A program made the position numbers and the translations under genes. The notes beneath the pieces were generated by a model. The model was not told the DNA's origin and did no database searches. It saw only the letters and a list, made by a program, of their open reading frames with translations. Positions 5,812 through 7,791 of a DNA stretch of 7,791 nt are shown in pieces. The stretch is taken from positions 1-7,791 of the forward strand of contig JACDAP010000236.1 of assembly GCA_013695395.1 (NCBI GenBank), written 5' to 3'. Numbering within the stretch: position 1 is the first letter of the stretch; each line of letters begins with the position of its first letter. This stretch comes from Solirubrobacterales bacterium (GTDB lineage Bacteria > Actinomycetota > Thermoleophilia > Solirubrobacterales > Solirubrobacteraceae).

Positions 5812-6104
5812 GTGCTGCGTGCGCTCAGCCGCCGATCCGGCCCGAGTCGAGCACGACCTTGCCCGGGCGCTTGGGCTGCGAGGTCCGCTGCGGCGACCTC
5901 GGTGCCAGGTGTTCGGGCCGCGAAGAACGCGAGGAGCCGGCGCACGTGACGCCGGTACAGCTCCCCGAACGCAGCCGGCTCGCAGCGCGCCGCGACGAGG
6001 AGCTTCTCGTCGGTCCGTGGGTCGCGGGTGCGGTCCAGGTCCTCTCTATCGCGCAGACCCCGGCGTTGTGACGAGCGCGCCGCTCCGGAGGCTCATCACC
6101 GGCG
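5812..6104. other. Gene-poor stretch between twin palindromes and murein hydrolase gene
   Basis: Apart from the ECF sigma remnant there is no convincing gene in this stretch. On the minus strand a second frame ends at the TGA at 5825-5827 with the peptide PGKVVLDSGRIGG. It looks protein-like but cannot be assigned, and could be the continuation of the decayed gene after a frameshift. No tRNA-like fold or T-rich terminator was seen. Confidence 0.4.
5871..6050 (-). pseudogene. Remnant of an ECF RNA polymerase sigma factor (region 2 only)
   Basis: On the minus strand one frame reads DEKLLVAARCEPAAF, then GELYRRHVRRLLAFFAAR, then TEVAAADL (about 6011 down to 5880). This closely follows the N-terminal region 2 of extracytoplasmic-function sigma factors, whose usual pattern is DexLLxAARxGDxxAFxxLYRRH followed by a hydrophobic helix and AADLtxEtF. 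The likeness fades right after ADL, where the conserved core-binding block should continue, and region 4 is absent. The frame has a TGA at 6094-6096 and no ATG, GTG or TTG before the homology begins; the first GTG (5945) is already inside the second helix. It is therefore a decayed or truncated copy. Its strand is that of the murein hydrolase gene upstream. The family call rests on pattern memory only. Confidence 0.6.
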
Positions 6105-7565
6105 TCAGGGCCCGCGCAGGAGTCTCGCCGCGTCGCCCGCCACGGTGACGTGGATCGCTGCGGGCTCACGCACCCAGGCGATGAGGTTCAGCGCCGTCAG
6201 CCGGTCCAGCAGGAACTGGAAGGCCTGCGCCTGCGCCTTGCTCTCGTAGCGGCGCAGGACGTCGAACGTGAACCCGGTCGTGTGCAACGAGAAGTTGCGT
6301 GTCGCCTCGATGTTCTCGCGGGTGAGCAGGCGCTGGTAGCGCTCGTCGCGGACGGTCGAGGTCAGACGCAGCGGCCGCTTCGCGCCGGAGATCTCCTGCA
6401 CCCCGGTTCCGATGTACCGGAGCGCCGCGAGCGCCTCGGGGCGCAGGCCGCGGTAGAGCTGGCGGGTTCGGCCGATCTTGGGCGCGAGCTCGCCCATCTG
6501 CGGGTCGATTCGGAGACCCCAGCCGCCGAGCTGCGCCGCGTCGAGCGGCTGCACCGTCCCCGCGGCGCGGGCTTCCGCCAAGTCCTCGGGCGCCGCGAAG
6601 CGCTCGGTCTCGCCGGGCGGGTGGAGCAGCTCCTCCGCGGAGTTCTTGCTCGTCTGCAGCCGGGCCCCGCGCGCGAGCGCGGCCGGGTCCCCGCGCCACT
6701 CGCGCATGATCCGCTCGGCGGCGCGCACGCGCCACAGGTAGGTCGAGGAGTCATCGCCGAGGGCCGCGAGCTTGGCGTACGCCTCCGGCTTGGTCAGCGG
6801 GCTGACCGTGAAGAAGAGCTCGGTGTAGGTGGTCTTCTCGTCGGCGTCGAAGCGGCCCAGCACCGTCTTCAGGTTGCCGACGCCCATGTGGTAGCTGACC
6901 ACCGCCATGTCGTCGCGGTCATCGAGCTCGCCGCGGGCGAACTCGAGGTAGCGGACCGTCGCGGCGAGCGCCTTGGCGGGGTCGAAGCGCTCGTCGACCA
7001 TGCGCCGCTCCGCCTCGCGCTCCTTGACCTTCTTCCCCCGCCGGATGCCGCGGGTGAGCGCCTCGCTGCGCGCCACGTCGATCTGCATGCCGAGCAGGTT
7101 CTGCCCGGTCTCGGCCAGGATCTGCGTGAGCCCGACCGCGCCCTCGAGGTCGTTGCCCGCCTGGGCGTCCGGCCTCCCCGCGGACTCGAGGAAGACGATC
7201 GCCTCGAGGAGGTCGGGATCGACCTCTCCCGCGAGCGCCGCGGCCTCGACGAGCGGCCGGAAGCCGTTGACACGCTCCGCCGTCGCCACCGCGCCGCCCG
7301 GCGACTTCGTGAAGAGCACGTGCGCGAGCCCCGCGGCCGCCCGCTCTTCGTACTCCGTGCGTCGGGCGTCGTCGTAGGCGAGCGGGTCGAAGCCCTCGCC
7401 GGGCTCGGCACCCGGGCGCAGCGTCGTCGTATCCGCACCGCCGAGGGCCTCGGGGAGCGCGTCCGAACCCCGGAGGAGAACGGCCGCGCCGACGCCGATC
7501 GCCACGGCTAGGACAAGCAGCGCGAGCGCGCGCAGGCGGGCCGCAGGGGAGGAGACCACACCCAC
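6105..7565 (-). CDS. Membrane-anchored murein hydrolase: lytic transglycosylase (SLT) domain plus M15-like peptidase domain
   Basis: From a GTG at 7565 the protein has 486 residues. A short basic N-terminus leads into one membrane segment (about 11-31), so the rest is extracellular. Residues about 108-238 carry the three lytic transglycosylase motifs: the catalytic glutamate E127 in FLESAGRP, GLTQ (145-148, the GLMQ position), and YHMGVGN (225-231, the AYNAG position). A helical middle part follows (about 240-380). The C-terminal part (about 383-478) looks like an M15 D-Ala-D-Ala peptidase fold: STVRDERYQ (403-411) resembles the SgYRsxxxQ motif, SLHTTGFTFD supplies possible zinc ligands H428 and D435, and EPAAIHV supplies E467 and H472. 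It would cut both glycan strands and peptide stems of peptidoglycan. The start is uncertain: GTG at 7559 and TTG at 7631 (508 residues) are alternatives, none with a clear Shine-Dalgarno. I chose 7565 because it puts the membrane segment close to the N-terminus. Confidence 0.85.
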   Translation of the reverse strand: MGVVSSPAARLRALALLVLAVAIGVGAAVLLRGSDALPEALGGADTTTLRPGAEPGEGFDPLAYDDARRTEYEERAAAGLAHVLFTKSPGGAVATAERVNGFRPLVEAAALAGEVDPDLLEAIVFLESAGRPDAQAGNDLEGAVGLTQILAETGQNLLGMQIDVARSEALTRGIRRGKKVKEREAERRMVDERFDPAKALAATVRYLEFARGELDDRDDMAVVSYHMGVGNLKTVLGRFDADEKTTYTELFFTVSPLTKPEAYAKLAALGDDSSTYLWRVRAAERIMREWRGDPAALARGARLQTSKNSAEELLHPPGETERFAAPEDLAEARAAGTVQPLDAAQLGGWGLRIDPQMGELAPKIGRTRQLYRGLRPEALAALRYIGTGVQEISGAKRPLRLTSTVRDERYQRLLTRENIEATRNFSLHTTGFTFDVLRRYESKAQAQAFQFLLDRLTALNLIAWVREPAAIHVTVAGDAARLLRGP

Positions 7566-7632
7566 ACGTTGACAAACCACGAGGCGGCGAGGCGTCACCG
7601 GGGCGGCGTGCGGCGGTCGCAATCCGGGCAAG

Positions 7633-7791
7633 ATGGGGCGGGTGCGCGCCGACCTCTCACCACGAACCCGACACCGCCCGGTCGGGGTCCCGGCGCTCCT
7701 CGCGGGCCTCGCAGTGCTGCTGGGAGGCTGCGGCTCCGACTCCGACCCGGGGAGCCGGCCCGACGGTCGCGCCGCGGGTCAGGCTCCGGCG
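7633..7791 (+). CDS. Lipoprotein, N-terminal part (runs off the window)
   Basis: Fifty-three codons are present from the ATG at 7633 to the right edge. The N-terminus is basic (R3, R5, R11, R13, R15), then a hydrophobic run (about 17-32) ends in the lipobox LLGGC with C33 as the lipidation site. A disordered, Asp/Gly/Pro-rich linker follows (SDSDPGSRPDG), which is typical of actinobacterial lipoproteins whose functional domain begins later. The protein should sit on the outer face of the membrane; its function is outside the window. It is divergent from the murein hydrolase gene, with 67 bp between the chosen starts. GTG at 7642 is an alternative start that would shorten the basic region. No clear Shine-Dalgarno is visible. 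Confidence 0.7.
   Translation, partial: MGRVRADLSPRTRHRPVGVPALLAGLAVLLGGCGSDSDPGSRPDGRAAGQAPA

Noticed and set aside
6078..6104. Possible terminator of the murein hydrolase gene (CGCCG/CGGCG arms enclosing CTCCGGAG)
   Set aside because: Only 5-bp arms around a 17-nt interior; pairing this weak is expected by chance in such GC-rich DNA.
6150..7511. Plus-strand open frame of 453 codons opposite the murein hydrolase
   Set aside because: It is the antisense shadow of a GC-rich gene. Its translation is low-complexity (rich in R, L, E, G, V) without motifs, while the minus strand has clear catalytic motifs and a membrane anchor.
7569..7574. Perfect TTGACA -35 hexamer upstream of the lipoprotein gene
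   Set aside because: No -10-like sequence lies 16-19 nt downstream, so I do not call a promoter from it.
7566..7631. TTG start at 7631 giving a 508-residue murein hydrolase
   Set aside because: It would put 22 more Pro/Arg-rich residues before the membrane anchor and leave almost no promoter space for the divergent lipoprotein. It cannot be excluded.

Overview
This is a very GC-rich stretch (roughly 70% by eye) with long open frames on both strands. The gene set and style are actinobacterial: a membrane-anchored SurA/PrsA-like foldase with a C-terminal cysteine pair, TANNNT-type -10 boxes, several starts without a Shine-Dalgarno, and a 'GGC' lipobox lipoprotein. My best guess is the Thermoleophilia/Solirubrobacterales branch. 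That placement is inferred from protein style; there is no marker gene in the window.

Layout, left to right: the last 38 codons of an unrecognised plus-strand gene; an SDR-family oxidoreductase (226-1110, +); a membrane-anchored parvulin-type peptidyl-prolyl isomerase/foldase (1153-2178, +); a convergent haloalkane dehalogenase of the HLD-I type (2207-3079, -); inorganic pyrophosphatase (3148-3663, -); a divergent transketolase (3713-5677, +); a 427-bp gap; a large membrane-anchored murein hydrolase (6105 to about 7565, -); and the first 53 codons of a divergent lipoprotein (7633 to the window end, +).

The 427-bp gap after transketolase is the least ordinary part. It holds two tandem hairpin-forming units with an exact 60-nt period, whose outer arms are conserved while their loops differ. 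It also holds a minus-strand remnant of an ECF sigma factor (region 2 only, no usable start codon).

The genes look like chromosomal housekeeping and envelope functions, not one dedicated operon. Pyrophosphatase and transketolase are core metabolism, sharing a 49-bp divergent promoter region that contains an almost symmetrical -10 box. The foldase, murein hydrolase and lipoprotein act outside the membrane. The SDR and the dehalogenase are accessory catabolic enzymes with unknown substrates. I see no phage, CRISPR, transposase, tRNA or rRNA. I did not find a clear new multi-gene system. The best leads are the murein hydrolase, which appears to join a lytic transglycosylase domain to an M15-like peptidase domain, and the twin palindromes.
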